DNA of 62,620 nt, from the NCBI RefSeq assembly GCF_001556045.1, contig NZ_LSIC01000115.1, positions 1-62,620 on the forward strand, in the 5' to 3' direction. A program made the position numbers and the translations under genes. Positions 47,652-59,931 of the stretch are shown in pieces; position 1 is the stretch's first letter; every line of letters begins with the position of its first letter. This DNA comes from Bradyrhizobium sp. CCH5-F6 (lineage in GTDB: Bacteria > Pseudomonadota > Alphaproteobacteria > Rhizobiales > Xanthobacteraceae). The notes below the pieces were generated by a model. That model ran no database searches and was not told the origin of the DNA. It saw only the letters and a list, made by a program, of their open reading frames with translations.

Positions 47652-48020
47652 TCACGCCGTATGCGCCTTGTAGGCAGCTTCATCCATGAGGCCGCCGAGT
47701 TCGCTCTTGTCGGCAATCTTGATCTTGAAGAACCACGCCGCACCCTGCGCATCCGAATTGACCAGCGCCGGCTCGGCGGCGAGCGCCTCGTTGGCCTCGA
47801 GCACTTCGCCCGTGACAGGCGCGTAGACGTCGGAGGCGGCCTTCACCGATTCCACGACGGCGGCGGCTTCGGCCTTCTTCAAGCTCCGGCCGACCTTGGG
47901 CAATTCGACGAACACGACGTCGCCGAGCTGCTGCTGGGCGTAATCGGTGATGCCGACGGTGGCGACGTCACCGTCGATGGCGAGCCATTCATGGTCGGAG
48001 GTGTACAGCGTCGTGGTCAT
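47652..48020 (-). CDS. gcvH: glycine cleavage system H protein
   Basis: This 122-aa lipoyl carrier has the lipoylated lysine K60 in [16 protein letters not shown]. It shuttles aminomethyl and reducing equivalents between P, T and L proteins. The length is normal. ATG at 48020 follows GAGGAC and lies 10 bp after gcvT. Confidence 0.97.
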   Translation of the reverse strand: MTTTLYTSDHEWLAIDGDVATVGITDYAQQQLGDVVFVELPKVGRSLKKAEAAAVVESVKAASDVYAPVTGEVLEANEALAAEPALVNSDAQGAAWFFKIKIADKSELGGLMDEAAYKAHTA

Positions 48021-48030
48021 TGTCTTGTCC

Positions 48031-49179
48031 TCAGCGTTTGTAGGTGTTTTTCACGAAGGGCATGGCGGCGACTGCGAGCGGCAGGCGTTGGCCGCGCACC
48101 TCGGCGAAGAGCTTGCTGCCGAGCGCGCTCAGGCTCAACGGCACGTAGCCCATCGCGACCGGCGCGTTCAGGCTCGGGCCGAAACCGCCCGAGGTGACCT
48201 TTCCGATCGGCGCGCCTCCGGCCTGATCCTCAAACAGCAGCGCGCCCTCGCGCACCGGCGCGCGGCCTTCGGCACGCAGGCCGACGCGGCGGCGGGACGC
48301 GCCCTTGTCGAAATGCGCAAGAATCTTCTCGGCGCCGGGAAAACCGCCGGCGCGCATCCCGCCGCTGCGGCGGCTCTTCTGCACCGACCATTCCAGCGCG
48401 GCCTCGACCGGCGTGGTCGCGGTGTCGATGTCGTGGCCGTACAGGCAAAGCCCGGCTTCCAGCCGCAGGCTGTCGCGGGCGCCCAGGCCGATCGGCAGCA
48501 CGTCCGGGTTTTCGAGCAGCGTCCTGGTGAGCCTTTCGGCATCCGCCGCGGGAACGGAGATCTCGAATCCGTCCTCGCCGGTATAGCCGGAGCGTGAGAC
48601 GAAGCATTTGATGCCGGCCACCTCATGCGGCCCGGCATCCATGAATGTCATGGATGGCGCCTCTGCACACAATTTCGCCAGCGCCGTTTCCGCCTTCGGG
48701 CCCTGCAGCGCGATCAGCGCGCGGTCGGCAAGAGAATCGATGACGCAGTCGTCGGACAGATTCGCGCGCAGATGCGCCTCGTCCGCGTCCTTGCAGGCGG
48801 CGTTGACGACCAGGAAAAGGTGATCGCCGAAATTGGCGACCATGAGATCGTCGAGAATCCCGCCTTCCGCATTGGTGAACTGGGCGTAGCGCTGCCGTCC
48901 CGACGCGATCGCCACGATGTCCTGCGGGACCAGCCGTTCCAGCGCGCGGGCAGCGTCCTCGACCTTGCCCGATTTCGGCCGCAGCGCGAGCTGCCCCATA
49001 TGGGAGACGTCGAACAGGCCGGCCGCGGCTCGCGTATGGAGGTGCTCCTTCAGCACGCCCGCGGGGTACTGCACGGGCATGTCATAGCCCGCGAACGGCA
49101 CCATCTTGCCGCCAAGGGACACATGCAGGGCGTGGAGCGGGGTATGTCGGAGAGATTTTTGGTCGTCGGGTACTGACAT
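48031..49179 (-). CDS. gcvT: aminomethyltransferase (T protein)
   Basis: This 382-aa T protein transfers the aminomethyl carbon to tetrahydrofolate. Family features are [30 protein letters not shown] and [13 protein letters not shown]. The start ATG at 49179 has GAGGGA 7 bp upstream. A tandem glycine riboswitch lies in the leader, so the operon should be switched by glycine. Confidence 0.97.
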   Translation of the reverse strand: MSVPDDQKSLRHTPLHALHVSLGGKMVPFAGYDMPVQYPAGVLKEHLHTRAAAGLFDVSHMGQLALRPKSGKVEDAARALERLVPQDIVAIASGRQRYAQFTNAEGGILDDLMVANFGDHLFLVVNAACKDADEAHLRANLSDDCVIDSLADRALIALQGPKAETALAKLCAEAPSMTFMDAGPHEVAGIKCFVSRSGYTGEDGFEISVPAADAERLTRTLLENPDVLPIGLGARDSLRLEAGLCLYGHDIDTATTPVEAALEWSVQKSRRSGGMRAGGFPGAEKILAHFDKGASRRRVGLRAEGRAPVREGALLFEDQAGGAPIGKVTSGGFGPSLNAPVAMGYVPLSLSALGSKLFAEVRGQRLPLAVAAMPFVKNTYKR

Positions 49180-49234
49180 CACAGGGTCCCTCGGCGGTTC
49201 CCCGGGGACGATTCCCCGAGCCAACCAGTCGAAG

Positions 49235-49412
49235 CCCCATCTGTCGCTGTGCCTGAGAGTATTATCCCGTCGGCGGACGCCATCCGGGTTCTTAGGCCCG
49301 TCGGCGCCTCTTTCCAGATGCTGTCAAAGCCACGCGGTCCTTTTGCCTGAGAGTTTCCGGGGCGGTTGCTCCTTCGGCGCCGGCTTAGCAAAGCCGGTCT
49401 CTCCCGACGTGG
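49235..49412 (-). ncRNA. tandem glycine riboswitch (two aptamers)
   Basis: On the minus strand the conserved CTCTCAGGC appears twice (49353-49345 and 49259-49251), each followed by an A-rich or ACAGCGA segment. Aptamer 1 spans roughly 49412-49328 with GGGAGAGACCGG at its 5' end and GCCGAAGGAGCAACC; aptamer 2 spans roughly 49320-49235. The two are about 20 nt apart, as usual for cooperative glycine aptamers. A -35 TTGACA (49460-49455) lies upstream. A CGGGGA/TCCCCG hairpin (49203-49218) then lies near the gcvT ribosome site and may be the expression platform. Confidence 0.9.
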
Positions 49413-49631
49413 CCGTACGATACAGATGGGTACAGACCACAGGCCAGCCAAGCCTGTCAACGAGTCCGCTCGTCCTATCAACGGGATTGCGCCGATATGG
49501 CAACCCTCTGATCTCTCTGCACAGTTTCTGGACAGCGAAGCTGGCCTTGTCTAAAAGCGCTTTGGCCCGCAGATATCAGCCTTAACGTCCGGTTTGGACG
49601 GCGAGAAGCGGGCCCAAGCACACCCGATTGG

Positions 49632-52316
<2,685 letters not shown>

Positions 52317-52322
52317 GACCCG

Positions 52323-53552
52323 ATGGCCCCCGTTCCGCGCGGACGTGGGCTTCGCGATCCCGGCTTTCGGGATCGCCTCTACGATTTGCTGGAGCACGAT
52401 CCGCTGGCCTATTCGATCGGGTCGCGCTTCATCCAGCTGATCATCGGGGTCATCGTGCTCAACGTCGCCGCGATGATCCTCGCCTCGGTGCCGGAGCTCG
52501 ATGCGCAGTTCGGGACGCTGTTCGCAGGCATCACCACTCTGTCCGTGATCGTGTTCGCGCTGGAATATGCGGCGCGGCTGTGGACGGTGGCGGGGCACAC
52601 CCAGCGCAGGGGCTCAGCACTGGCCGACCGGCTCGGCTACGCCTTCTCCGCGCTCGGCATCATCGATCTCATGGCGTTCCTGCCCGCGGCGATCGTGCTC
52701 GCCACCGGCGGGCATGCGACGCTGGCCGCGCTCGGCGTGCTGCCGTTCTTCAAGCTGATCCGCTATTCGCCGGCGATGCGCTCGCTGCTCGCCGCCGTGC
52801 ATGCCGAGCGGCGGGCGCTGATCGGCTGCATCGTCATCCTGATCGGCGCGGTCCTGACCTTCGCCTCGCTGCTCTACGCCATCGAGCGCGACGTGCAGCC
52901 GGACAAGCTCGGCACCATTCCGCAGGCGATGTGGTGGGCGATCGTCACGCTCGGCACCGTCGGCTATGGCGACGTCGTGCCGGTGACGCCGCTCGGCAAG
53001 TTCGTCTCCACTTTCGCTATCATCGCCGGCTTTGCCATGATCGCGCTGCCGGTCGCGATCATCTCCACCGCATTCGCGGAAGAGGTGAAGCGGCGCGACT
53101 TCGTCGTCACTTGGGGCATGCTGGCGCGGGTGCCGCTGTTCTCGCATCTGTCTGCCGCGGAGATCGCCGACATCATGCGCCTGTTGCGGGCCCGCACCAT
53201 CGAGCAGGGCGAGATATTGGTGCGGCGCGGCGATGCCGCCTCGTCGATGTACTTCATCACCGCCGGCGAGGTCGAGATCGCGTTGCCGAACCAGCACGTG
53301 CGGCTCGCCGACGGCACCTTCTTCGGCGAGATCGCGCTGCTGCACAAGACCAAGCGCAGCGGCACGGTGACGGCGACGCGCAAGACGCGGCTGCTGGTGC
53401 TCGACGCCCAGGATTTCCACGCGCTGATCGAGCGCATGCCGACGCTCGCCGACCACGTCCATACCACCGCCAAGGCCAGGCTCGCCGACACCGGCGATCT
53501 CGCGCTCGCCGAACTGGCGCAGGCGGAGAAGGAAGAGAGACCCGGCGCGTAG
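52323..53552 (+). CDS. cyclic-nucleotide-gated potassium channel, MloK1-like
   Basis: The 409-aa channel has six membrane helices (residues about 36-260), a K+ selectivity filter TVGYGD in LGTVGYGDVVP, and a C-terminal cyclic-nucleotide-binding domain with FFGEIALLHKTKRSGTVTA (phosphate-binding cassette). This is the layout of Mesorhizobium MloK1. S4 is weakly charged (LPFFKLIRYSPAMRSL). It starts 7 bp after alaS, so the two may be co-transcribed. A cAMP- or cGMP-dependent K+ flux is inferred. Confidence 0.93.
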   Translation: MAPVPRGRGLRDPGFRDRLYDLLEHDPLAYSIGSRFIQLIIGVIVLNVAAMILASVPELDAQFGTLFAGITTLSVIVFALEYAARLWTVAGHTQRRGSALADRLGYAFSALGIIDLMAFLPAAIVLATGGHATLAALGVLPFFKLIRYSPAMRSLLAAVHAERRALIGCIVILIGAVLTFASLLYAIERDVQPDKLGTIPQAMWWAIVTLGTVGYGDVVPVTPLGKFVSTFAIIAGFAMIALPVAIISTAFAEEVKRRDFVVTWGMLARVPLFSHLSAAEIADIMRLLRARTIEQGEILVRRGDAASSMYFITAGEVEIALPNQHVRLADGTFFGEIALLHKTKRSGTVTATRKTRLLVLDAQDFHALIERMPTLADHVHTTAKARLADTGDLALAELAQAEKEERPGA

Positions 53553-53556
53553 CCGT

Positions 53557-53713
53557 CACGCCTGGTCGAGGAAGGGCGCCACGACCTCGCGCGTCTCCTT
53601 GGGCTCGATCCAGCTGCCGAGATATTGAGCCCATCCGGAAGCTTGACGCCCTCAGCGCGCACCCGCCGGTAGACCGGAATTGGATCCCGGTCCTGGAAGC
53701 GTTCGATCACCAT
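53557..53713 (-). pseudogene. broken DUF3303-like gene
   Basis: From ATG at 53713 the frame reads MVIERFQDRDPIPVYRRVR...LPDGLN, the start of DUF3303-type proteins, and then loses homology. In a different frame the next bases read YLGSWIEPKETREVVAPFLDQA and then a stop at 53557. The family's middle part appears deleted and a frameshift joins the ends. The codon before CTCTTC is ACG where an ATG start might have been. I judge it a decayed gene, not a functional peptide. Confidence 0.6.
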
Positions 53714-53727
53714 GAAGAGCGTCGGTC

Positions 53728-54231
53728 TCAGCCCTTCTTCAGGAAAACGTAGTCCGCCGAGTAAGGCGCGCTCCTGAATTCGCCGGCCTTGTCACAAGCG
53801 CCGTCGAGCTTGCCGCCATGGGTGTTGATGCGCTGGACCGTGGTGACGGGCGTCAGCACGCCGCTGCCGCGGCGGGAGGTCACCTCCAGCTTCAGCCAGG
53901 GGATGTCGGCTGGGGTTGCGCCCGGCGCGTTGCCGATGGCCTTGCCGACCACCGCGCTGCCATCGGCATGCTCCCAGTTCGGGCCGGCATAGTGCCGGCC
54001 GATGGTCTTGCCCTCGGAGAGCAGGGTGGCGATCGGCTCGCGAAAGGCCCAGGCGAGCTTGCCGTCGGCGGTCGCCTTGCATTCGTAAACCTGTGCGCCC
54101 TCGGCGTGGACGCTGAGCACCACGGTCTCGCCGGGCGCGGCGATGGCGTCGGGGAGTGGGTCTGCGGCGGCGGCCGGCTCGGCCAAGGCGGCGAGGAGCA
54201 TCAGGCAGGTGACGATAGGCTTGATCGACAT
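53728..54231 (-). CDS. DUF3455 exported protein
   Basis: This 167-aa precursor has a signal peptide (TCLMLLAALAEPAAAADP). The mature part VLSVHAEGAQVYECKATADGKLAWAFREPIATLL, then GRHYAGPNWEHADGSAVVGK and PWLKLEVTSRRGSGVLTPVTTVQRINTHGG matches DUF3455. It is periplasmic; the function is unknown. ATG at 54231 follows GGAGAT. It is downstream of icd beyond that gene's terminator. Confidence 0.88.
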   Translation of the reverse strand: MSIKPIVTCLMLLAALAEPAAAADPLPDAIAAPGETVVLSVHAEGAQVYECKATADGKLAWAFREPIATLLSEGKTIGRHYAGPNWEHADGSAVVGKAIGNAPGATPADIPWLKLEVTSRRGSGVLTPVTTVQRINTHGGKLDGACDKAGEFRSAPYSADYVFLKKG

Positions 54232-54259
54232 GGTCGCATCTCCGCGCGGGGGGCCACAC

Positions 54260-54290
54260 AAAAGAAACGGGCCGCGCTTGGCGCGGCCCG
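54260..54290 (-). terminator. Rho-independent terminator of icd
   Basis: On the minus strand CGGGCCGCGC (54290-54281) and GCGCGGCCCG (54277-54268) form a perfect 10-bp stem with a CAA loop, followed by TTTCTTTT. It lies 42 bp after the icd stop. Confidence 0.92.
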
Positions 54291-54332
54291 TGATGATGTC
54301 TGGCTCAGTCGGGCGAAATTGCGGTTGGCAGC

Positions 54333-55544
54333 TTACGCCAGCTCTTTCGCCAGGTTCTCGGCGACCTTGTCGAGGAAGCCGGTGGTCGAGAGCCAGCGCT
54401 GGTCGGCGCCGACGAGGAGCGCGAGGTCCTTGGTCATGTAGCCGGCCTCGACGGTGTCGACGCAGACCTTCTCCAGCGTGCTCGCGAACTTGGCGAGCTC
54501 GGCATTGTTGTCGAGCTTGGCACGGTGGGCGAGGCCACGCGTCCAGGCGAAGATCGAGGCGATGGAGTTGGTCGAGGTCTCCTTGCCCTTCTGGTGCTCG
54601 CGGTAGTGGCGGGTCACCGTGCCGTGGGCGGCTTCGGCCTCGACGGTCTTGCCGTCGGGGGTGAGCAGCACCGAGGTCATCAGGCCGAGCGAGCCGTAGC
54701 CCTGCGCGACGGTGTCGGACTGCACGTCGCCGTCGTAGTTCTTGCAGGCCCAGACATAGCCGCCGGACCATTTCAGCGCCGAGGCCACCATGTCGTCGAT
54801 CAGGCGGTGCTCGTAGGTCAGGCCCTTGGCGTCGAACTCCTTCTTGAACTCCTTGTCGAAGATCTCCTGGAAGATGTCCTTGAAGCGGCCGTCATAGACC
54901 TTGAGGATCGTGTTCTTGGTCGACAGGTACACCGGATAATTGCGGAGCAGGCCGTAATTGAAGGAGGCGCGGGCGAAGTCGATGATGGAGTCGTCGAGAT
55001 TGTACATCTCCATGGCGACGCCGGCGCCGGGCGCCTTGAACACTTCCTTCTCGATCACGGTGCCGTCCTCGCCGACGAACTTCATCGAGAGGGTGCCCTT
55101 GCCCGGGAACTTGATGTCGGTGGCGCGATACTGGTCGCCATAGGCGTGGCGGCCGATGATGATCGGCTTGGTCCAGCCGGGAACCAGGCGCGGCACGTTC
55201 TTGCAGATGATCGGCTCGCGGAAGATCACGCCGCCGAGGATGTTGCGGATGGTGCCGTTCGGCGACTTCCACATCTGCTTGAGGTTGAACTCCTTCACCC
55301 GGGCCTCGTCCGGGGTGATGGTGGCGCACTTGACGCCGACGCCGACCTTCTTGATCGCCTCGGCAGCGTCGATGGTGACCTGATCGTTGGTGTGGTCGCG
55401 GTATTCCATGCCCAGGTCGAAATAGAGCAGCTCGACATCCAGGAACGGGTTGATCAGCTTGTCCTTGATGTACTGCCAGATGATCCGGGTCATCTCGTCG
55501 CCATCGAGTTCGACGACGGGATTGGATACCTTGATTTTTGCCAT
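54333..55544 (-). CDS. icd: NADP-dependent isocitrate dehydrogenase
   Basis: This 403-aa enzyme oxidises isocitrate to 2-oxoglutarate in the TCA cycle. The sequence is of the eukaryotic-like NADP subfamily: [60 protein letters not shown] [33 protein letters not shown] at 55544 gives the standard start. It stands alone and diverges from the TrmJ gene. Confidence 0.97.
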   Translation of the reverse strand: MAKIKVSNPVVELDGDEMTRIIWQYIKDKLINPFLDVELLYFDLGMEYRDHTNDQVTIDAAEAIKKVGVGVKCATITPDEARVKEFNLKQMWKSPNGTIRNILGGVIFREPIICKNVPRLVPGWTKPIIIGRHAYGDQYRATDIKFPGKGTLSMKFVGEDGTVIEKEVFKAPGAGVAMEMYNLDDSIIDFARASFNYGLLRNYPVYLSTKNTILKVYDGRFKDIFQEIFDKEFKKEFDAKGLTYEHRLIDDMVASALKWSGGYVWACKNYDGDVQSDTVAQGYGSLGLMTSVLLTPDGKTVEAEAAHGTVTRHYREHQKGKETSTNSIASIFAWTRGLAHRAKLDNNAELAKFASTLEKVCVDTVEAGYMTKDLALLVGADQRWLSTTGFLDKVAENLAKELA

Positions 55545-55879
55545 GATCGGGGGAGCCTCTTGGGAACGGCGCTTGTGGCGCGCCACGGGAATATCCGCCG
55601 CCTCTTAGCACCGCGGCGCGGCTGGCGAAAGCCAAGGGATTATGCACTTTTAGCTCATCCAGCTTCCGCAGATGGGGAGCGGCCGGCCGGGCCTCGGCCG
55701 CGCCGGGGCTCCCGTTCCCGGCGTGATTCAAAAGTCGAATTCAACCCGTTATTTCCCTTGAGAATTTCGTCAGGACAGGCAAACGACAGGCGGGCGGGGC
55801 CGGCCGGAAGGCGCGGCTTGAATCAGGTCCTGAGAGCGCCTGGCCAAGGCCTTGGGAGACAGTGTGAAAGCGGAGCGAG
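55545..55879. other. icd/trmJ divergent intergenic region
   Basis: A 335-bp stretch between divergent genes. It contains one long GC hairpin with GGGAGC (55675-55680) and GCTCCC (55708-55713) at its base, and an AT-richer tract around 55725-55765 that may hold the trmJ promoter. No ORF with coding character or recognised site is present. Confidence 0.5.
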
Positions 55880-57079
55880 ATGTCGGGGACTGACAAGAGC
55901 AAGGCGGGTCTATCCCTCGACGGTCCCATCGTCATCCTGGTCGAGCCGCAGCTCGGCGAGAACATCGGCATGGCCGCGCGCGCCATGGGCAACTTTGCCC
56001 TGAGCCGCCTGCGCATCGTCAACCCCAGGGACGGCTGGCCCAACATCGCCGCCCAGCGCGCCGCGGCCGGCGCAGACCACATTCTGGAAAAGGTCGAATT
56101 GTTCGACACGGTGGAGCAGGCGGTCGCCGACCTCGACCTGTTGTTCGCCACCACGGCGCGCCCCCACGACCAGGCCAAGCCCGTGGTCGGGCCGGAGGCC
56201 GCAGCCAGCGAGATCGCCGGGCACGTCGCGAGCGGCGGCAGGTGCGGCATCCTGTTCGGCCGCGAGCGCTGGGGCCTGACCAACGAGGAGGTCGGGCTCG
56301 CCAACCGGATCATCACCTTCCCGGTCAATCCGGGTTTTGCCTCGCTCAACCTCGCCCAGGCCGTGCTGCTGGTCGGCTACGAATGGTTCAAGCGCGCGAC
56401 CTCGGGCGCGCTGCCGCACGCCATGCCGGAGCGCTCCGAGCGCGCCTCGCAGCATCAGATGCAGGCCTTCTTCGACAATCTCGTGCGCGAGCTCGACAAG
56501 GTCGAATTCCTGCGCCCGGCCGAGAAGCGCGACACCATGCTGGTGAACCTGCGCAACATCTTCACCCGGATGGAGCCGACCAAGCAGGACATGCACACCC
56601 TGCACGGCGTGGTGATGGCGATCGCGGAGGGACGCAAGGGCCCGGCCAAGGGCGGCGTGCTCGACGGCGAGCAGGCGACGCGCCTGCGCGCGCTCTTGGC
56701 CGAGCACGGGCAGGGCGGCGGCGTCCCCGACAGCGGCTCGACCGTGCGCGGCCTTGCCCGCCTGCTCCGCCGCAACCCGACCGACGCCGAACGCCTGCTC
56801 TGGCAGGCGCTGACGCGCGACCGCCGCTTCGCCGGCCAGTTCAAGCGCCAGACCCCGGTCGGCCGCCACATCCCGGACTTCGTCTCGTTCCCGCACCGGA
56901 TCGCGGTCGAACTGGTGAACCCGGGTGAGGGCGAGGCGATCGCCGCGGACCGCGCGGGACGGCGGACCTGGCTCGAGGCGCGGGACTATCGCGTGATCGA
57001 CATCCGCGCGGCGGACGTGGAGCGCGACCTGGAGGCAGAGCTCGTGCGGCTGCAGGGGATGATCGAGCAGAGCGCGTAG
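55880..57079 (+). CDS. TrmJ-type RNA methyltransferase fused to a DUF559 domain
   Basis: The 399-aa protein has a SPOUT methyltransferase half (residues about 15-255): IVILVEPQLGENIGMAARAMGNF, GRCGILFGRERWGLTNEEV and FPVNPGFASLNLAQAVLLVGYEW are TrmJ/SpoU signatures, consistent with 2'-O-methylation at tRNA position 32. From residue 287 a second domain begins: GLARLLRRNPTDAERLLWQAL, FKRQTPVGRHIPDFVS, RTWLEARDYRVIDI, a clear DUF559 (Vsr-like nuclease fold). Its usual VEVDGxxH reads VELVNPGEGE, so metal ligands are altered. ATG at 55880 follows GGAGCGAG. Confidence 0.88.
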   Translation: MSGTDKSKAGLSLDGPIVILVEPQLGENIGMAARAMGNFALSRLRIVNPRDGWPNIAAQRAAAGADHILEKVELFDTVEQAVADLDLLFATTARPHDQAKPVVGPEAAASEIAGHVASGGRCGILFGRERWGLTNEEVGLANRIITFPVNPGFASLNLAQAVLLVGYEWFKRATSGALPHAMPERSERASQHQMQAFFDNLVRELDKVEFLRPAEKRDTMLVNLRNIFTRMEPTKQDMHTLHGVVMAIAEGRKGPAKGGVLDGEQATRLRALLAEHGQGGGVPDSGSTVRGLARLLRRNPTDAERLLWQALTRDRRFAGQFKRQTPVGRHIPDFVSFPHRIAVELVNPGEGEAIAADRAGRRTWLEARDYRVIDIRAADVERDLEAELVRLQGMIEQSA

Positions 57080-57139
57080 GTCTCGTCGGATGTCAAAGCG
57101 GATTGTCGCTCTCGCTCACTTCGGCCAGTGAGGGGCGGT

Positions 57140-58843
57140 TCAGCGCTGAAAGACAATCTTGCCGCCCACGAGCGTCAGGTCGGCCTTGATGTCCTTGATC
57201 TGCTCCTCAGGCACGACCGTGTAATCCGCGGAGAGCACCACGATGTCCGCAAGCTTCCCAGGCTCGATGGTCCCTTTACGCGCTTCATCAAACGTGTAGC
57301 GAGAAGCCGCGCTGGTGTAGAGCCGTAGGGCTTGCTCGCGAGTAATAGCTTCCCCCGAGCCGTAGACGTTTCCGTTGGGGTCCTTCCGGGTCACCATGAC
57401 GTACATGTTGAGGAAGGGGTTGATCGGGTTGACCGGAAAATCCGTGCCGGCGCCGAGGTTGTCGAGCCCCATCTTTTCGATCAACGTCCGGGTCGGCACG
57501 GCACGATCGGCGGTTGCCTTCCCGAGAAACCGTTCCACGGTTGCTGCCTTGTCCCACATGAAGGCATTCTGGAAATCGACACGGGCGCCCAGCTTGTGCG
57601 CACGCTCCATCTGTTCCGGCCGGATCAGGCTGGCGTGAATGAGGACGAAGCGGCGGTCGCGGATCGACTTTTCCTTGTCCACGGCCTCGAAGGCATCGAG
57701 CACCTGGTCGATGCCGAGGTCGCCGACCACGTGGACGCCGACCCGCCAGTTATGTCGGTTGCAGATGGAGATGAGCTGCCTCAGCCGCTCGGGCGTCTGC
57801 TGGGCGACGCCGTGGTAGTTGTCGTGGGAATCCGGATAGACCTCGCGCATGAGCGCGGTCTTCAGAGTCATGCCGCCATCGTAGAAGATCTTGATGCCGG
57901 CGAACTTGAGCCAATCGTCGCCGAAACCCGAAGCGGCGCCATTGCCCGCCATGATGGCGTCCCATGCGGTGAGGTCGGCAGGCGGCTCCGGTCGAAACAT
58001 CACGCCGGTGCGCAATGTGGCTTTCCCGGCCGCTGCCAGCTTCTGCAGCGTGCGGATGTCGCGTGGCTCCGTCGCGCCTTCGACGGCGCTCGTGATGCCG
58101 AAGCTGTTCAGTACGCCTTGGGCGATGGTGAACTGCCGCATTTCGTCGTCTTCCGTCCAGGGCGGCACGGCCTTCTCGACCCGATCGATCGCCGTCTCCA
58201 CGAGCACGCCGGTCAATTCACCGGCCGCGTCGCGCTCAAACTTGCCTCCACTGGGGTCTTCGGTGGTCTTGTCGACGCCGACCCGCTGGAGAGCCATGGT
58301 GTTCGCCATCGAGAAATGTCCGACGGTGCGGAGATAGACCGGATTGTTGGGAGCGACGCTGTCGATCTCCTGCCTGGTCAGATAGCGCTTCTCTGCCAAT
58401 TGCGACGGCGGATGCCAGGCGCCACCGACGATCCACTCTCCCGGCTTTTTCTTCGCCGCGAATGTCTTGATGGCCTCGAGCGCTTCGGCGACCGTCTTGG
58501 CTCGGCCCATGATGACGACATAGTCGGCAAGCCCGGCGGCCTTGAAGTGAGTGTGGGTATCGATCAATCCGGGGATGACGGTCTTTCCTGCCAGATCGAG
58601 CACGCGGGTCCCGGAGCCTGCCAGAGCTTTCATCGCAGCGCTGGCTCCCGTCGCGAGGATCTTTCTATCTGCAACGGCCACGGCCTCCGTCACCGTCGAC
58701 CGATCGTCCAACGTCAGAACCTTTCCGTTTACGAGGACGAGGTCAGGTGCGTTGAGCTCCGGCCGCTGCGCCTCGGCACTTGCGATGCCGGCAATCCATA
58801 TCGTCACGGCCAGGAGTGCAGAGGCGGTTGAGCTGCGAACCAT
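57140..58843 (-). CDS. exported amidohydrolase (YtcJ-like)
   Basis: This 567-aa enzyme has a signal peptide (ALLAVTIWIAGIASAEAQ, residues about 10-27). The amidohydrolase core has the metal motif HTH in VIPGLIDTHTHFKAAG, the later HVVGDLGIDQ and RFVLIHASLI, and GAGTDFPVNPINP with the terminal Asp. YtcJ-type proteins hydrolyse amides or N-acyl compounds; the substrate is open. ATG at 58843 follows AAGGGGGA. It stands alone. Confidence 0.9.
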   Translation of the reverse strand: MVRSSTASALLAVTIWIAGIASAEAQRPELNAPDLVLVNGKVLTLDDRSTVTEAVAVADRKILATGASAAMKALAGSGTRVLDLAGKTVIPGLIDTHTHFKAAGLADYVVIMGRAKTVAEALEAIKTFAAKKKPGEWIVGGAWHPPSQLAEKRYLTRQEIDSVAPNNPVYLRTVGHFSMANTMALQRVGVDKTTEDPSGGKFERDAAGELTGVLVETAIDRVEKAVPPWTEDDEMRQFTIAQGVLNSFGITSAVEGATEPRDIRTLQKLAAAGKATLRTGVMFRPEPPADLTAWDAIMAGNGAASGFGDDWLKFAGIKIFYDGGMTLKTALMREVYPDSHDNYHGVAQQTPERLRQLISICNRHNWRVGVHVVGDLGIDQVLDAFEAVDKEKSIRDRRFVLIHASLIRPEQMERAHKLGARVDFQNAFMWDKAATVERFLGKATADRAVPTRTLIEKMGLDNLGAGTDFPVNPINPFLNMYVMVTRKDPNGNVYGSGEAITREQALRLYTSAASRYTFDEARKGTIEPGKLADIVVLSADYTVVPEEQIKDIKADLTLVGGKIVFQR

Positions 58844-59030
58844 GACGTCCCCCTTGAAACTTGTCTTTGCCGGACGAAGATGGTCGAAGGTATCTTCGAT
58901 CGAACAGGGGTTCAACGCTTCTCGAGGCCCGGCAGCGTCCACATGATGGGCAAAGTGGGGCGCAACTTTGTCTCGGTCTCGCAGGTATCCCCGCATGTCG
59001 CTGCGCTCATGCGGGCTACGGAGAGACGGA

Positions 59031-59684
59031 TCACACCGCCTCCAGCTGATCGGCCGCCCGCTTCCTCTTCGCCTTGGACTGCCCGAGCAGGGGACCTGCC
59101 GTGAGTGCCGCCGTATCGGCCACGCCTGGATCGCGCGAGATCATCGCCGCGACGATCGCGCCGTCGATGATCAGGCCGAGCTGGTGGGCCAGCACCGCGG
59201 GCTCGGTCGAGCCGAGCTCGAGGGCGAGCTTCTCGATGTGGCCGAGCACGATCTTCTTGTGCTTCAGCGCGATGTTGCGGAACTGCTTGGCGTCCTTGTC
59301 GTGCTCGCCGACCGCATTGATGAAGGGGCAGCCGTAGAAGCGCTCTTCCGCGAACCAGCTCTTCAGCGCGGGAAAGATGCGCGTGAGCTTCGCCTGCGCG
59401 TCGCCGCCGCCTTCTTCCATGGCGGAGATGAACCATTCGCGCCACTGCTTGCCTTCGCTTTCCAGCACGGCATTGACGAGATTGGTCTTGGAGCCGAACA
59501 GCTTGTAGAGCGTGGTCTTCGCGGTGCCGGCCTCTTCGATGATCGCATCGATGCCGGTGGCGTTGATGCCGTTCTTGCAGAACAGATGCGTCGCGGCATT
59601 GAGCAGGCGCCCACGTGCGGATTCGTCGTCGCCTGCGCCAGCGTGGGGCGAGCTCGAATTCTTCTTCGATGACGTCTTTGCCAT
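59031..59684 (-). CDS. TetR/AcrR regulator of the OsmC-flavoprotein-sulfurtransferase operon
   Basis: This 217-aa regulator has a basic N-terminus and the TetR helix-turn-helix in RGRLLNAATHLFCKNGINATGIDAIIEEAGTAKTTLYKLFGSK (residues about 28-70, described in pieces). The C-terminal ligand domain includes SWFAEERFYGCPFINAVGEH, a segment with one Cys that recurs in TetR proteins of thiol- or quinone-sensing types. ATG at 59684 was chosen; the earlier frame begins with TTG. An AGCTGC/GCAGCT inverted repeat sits at 59686-59706, next to the start. It diverges from the osmC-like gene. Confidence 0.9.
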   Translation of the reverse strand: MAKTSSKKNSSSPHAGAGDDESARGRLLNAATHLFCKNGINATGIDAIIEEAGTAKTTLYKLFGSKTNLVNAVLESEGKQWREWFISAMEEGGGDAQAKLTRIFPALKSWFAEERFYGCPFINAVGEHDKDAKQFRNIALKHKKIVLGHIEKLALELGSTEPAVLAHQLGLIIDGAIVAAMISRDPGVADTAALTAGPLLGQSKAKRKRAADQLEAV

Positions 59685-59685
59685 A

Positions 59686-59706
59686 AGCTGCAACTTAATC
59701 GCAGCT
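59686..59706. promoter_or_regulatory. inverted repeat AGCTGC-N9-GCAGCT, candidate TetR operator
   Basis: AGCTGC (59686-59691) and GCAGCT (59701-59706) are perfect arms with a 9-bp spacer, immediately upstream of the TetR start. In the 247-bp divergent region it is the only clear dyad; it would suit autoregulation and control of the osmC-like operon. Confidence 0.5.
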
Positions 59707-59931
59707 GCATCACATCAGCAAGTCGCATCTGGTTGGCGCCGAAAAGATTCGCATCCGCTGATGCTTCTGCTCCGCCTTTGGGCAGGAGGGAGCTGATCAA
59801 TCCGCAGGCAGCGACGCGTAAGCGGCTCCAATGCTTCGCATTTCGCTTTCGGTCGCTTCTGGCACGCTCCATGCAAGGAAACAGACCGTTCGGTATCCTA
59901 CCGATTTCCACTTCTGCCAGGGAGAAGACTG

